A program made the position numbers and the translations under genes. The notes beneath the pieces are model-generated. The model made no database searches. It was not told the DNA's origin and saw nothing but the letters and a program-made list of their open reading frames with translations. Positions 14,226 to 14,279 of a stretch of 14,279 bases of DNA are shown piece by piece. Within the stretch, counting starts at the first letter, position 1; every line of letters begins with the position of its first letter. Source of the DNA: Limnohabitans sp. (lineage in GTDB: Bacteria > Pseudomonadota > Gammaproteobacteria > Burkholderiales > Burkholderiaceae_C); the NCBI GenBank assembly GCA_030729445.1, contig JANQXJ010000218.1, positions 1 to 14,279 on the forward strand. Direction: 5' to 3'.

Positions 14226-14279
14226 ATGACCATTCGCATCGGTATCAACGGATTTGGCCGCATCGGCCGCATGGTGTTT
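14226..14279 (+). CDS. cbbG: Glyceraldehyde-3-phosphate dehydrogenase, N-terminal fragment cut by the window edge
   Basis: Only 18 codons are inside the window, but they encode MTIRIGINGFGRIGRMVF, the unmistakable Rossmann dinucleotide-binding start (GxGxxG-type GFGRIG) of GAPDH. In the CBB cycle it reduces 1,3-bisphosphoglycerate to glyceraldehyde 3-phosphate. It lies 46 nt after cbbZ with GAGAG at 14213-14217 as a modest ribosome site, and its place follows the cbbT-Z-G order. It could equally be named gap; whether cbbK and cbbA follow cannot be seen. Confidence 0.93.
   Translation, partial: MTIRIGINGFGRIGRMVF

Noticed and set aside
1..14279. CRISPR arrays, tRNA or rRNA genes, carboxysome shell genes
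   Set aside because: I saw no direct-repeat array, no tRNA cloverleaf or rRNA signature, and no shell protein coding region in the window.

Overview
This window is a Calvin-Benson-Bassham (CBB) carbon-fixation locus from a high-GC, probably autotrophic or facultatively autotrophic betaproteobacterium. A Burkholderiales (Comamonadaceae-like) host is my inference, based on the protein sequences, the LysR/CbbR architecture, and a cbbY-E-F-P-T-Z-gap order that matches, as I recall it, the back half of the Cupriavidus necator cbb operon. Genus cannot be fixed from sequence alone.

Layout. (1) Positions 1-254 are mobile-element debris on the minus strand. An IS3-family transposase fragment (54-254) abuts the 3' end of a cbbR gene, and what looks like the terminal end of another IS3-family element lies at 1-52. 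(2) A first CbbR regulator (241-1161, minus) is divergent from the form IA RuBisCO operon cbbL-cbbS-cbbQ-cbbO plus a small unrecognised gene (1284-6942, plus). (3) A second CbbR (6948-7889, minus) converges on that small gene with a 5-nt gap. It diverges from cbbY-cbbE-cbbF-cbbP-cbbT-cbbZ-gap (8000-14279, plus), whose last gene runs off the window.

How it works together. CbbP makes ribulose 1,5-bisphosphate and CbbLS carboxylates it. CbbQ/CbbO is the MoxR AAA+/vWA activase pair expected to strip inhibitory sugar phosphates from form IA RuBisCO. CbbY dephosphorylates the misfire inhibitor xylulose 1,5-bisphosphate, and CbbZ detoxifies 2-phosphoglycolate from oxygenation. GAPDH, FBPase, transketolase and pentose-5-phosphate epimerase carry reduction and regeneration. 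No carboxysome shell gene, cbbX, cbbK or cbbA is present in the window.

Most notable: (a) leucine codon usage changes sharply at the edges of cbbLSQO (TTG rare inside, dominant outside), suggesting the RuBisCO module was acquired separately from the regeneration operon; (b) each operon has its own divergent CbbR; (c) the second operon has a CbbR-type promoter but no RuBisCO at its head; (d) cbbE carries an apparent single-base frameshift near its catalytic motif; (e) a small soluble ORF of unknown function closes the RuBisCO operon. I found no clearly undescribed multi-gene system. The least explained elements are the small ORF and the structured intergenic regions around cbbS.
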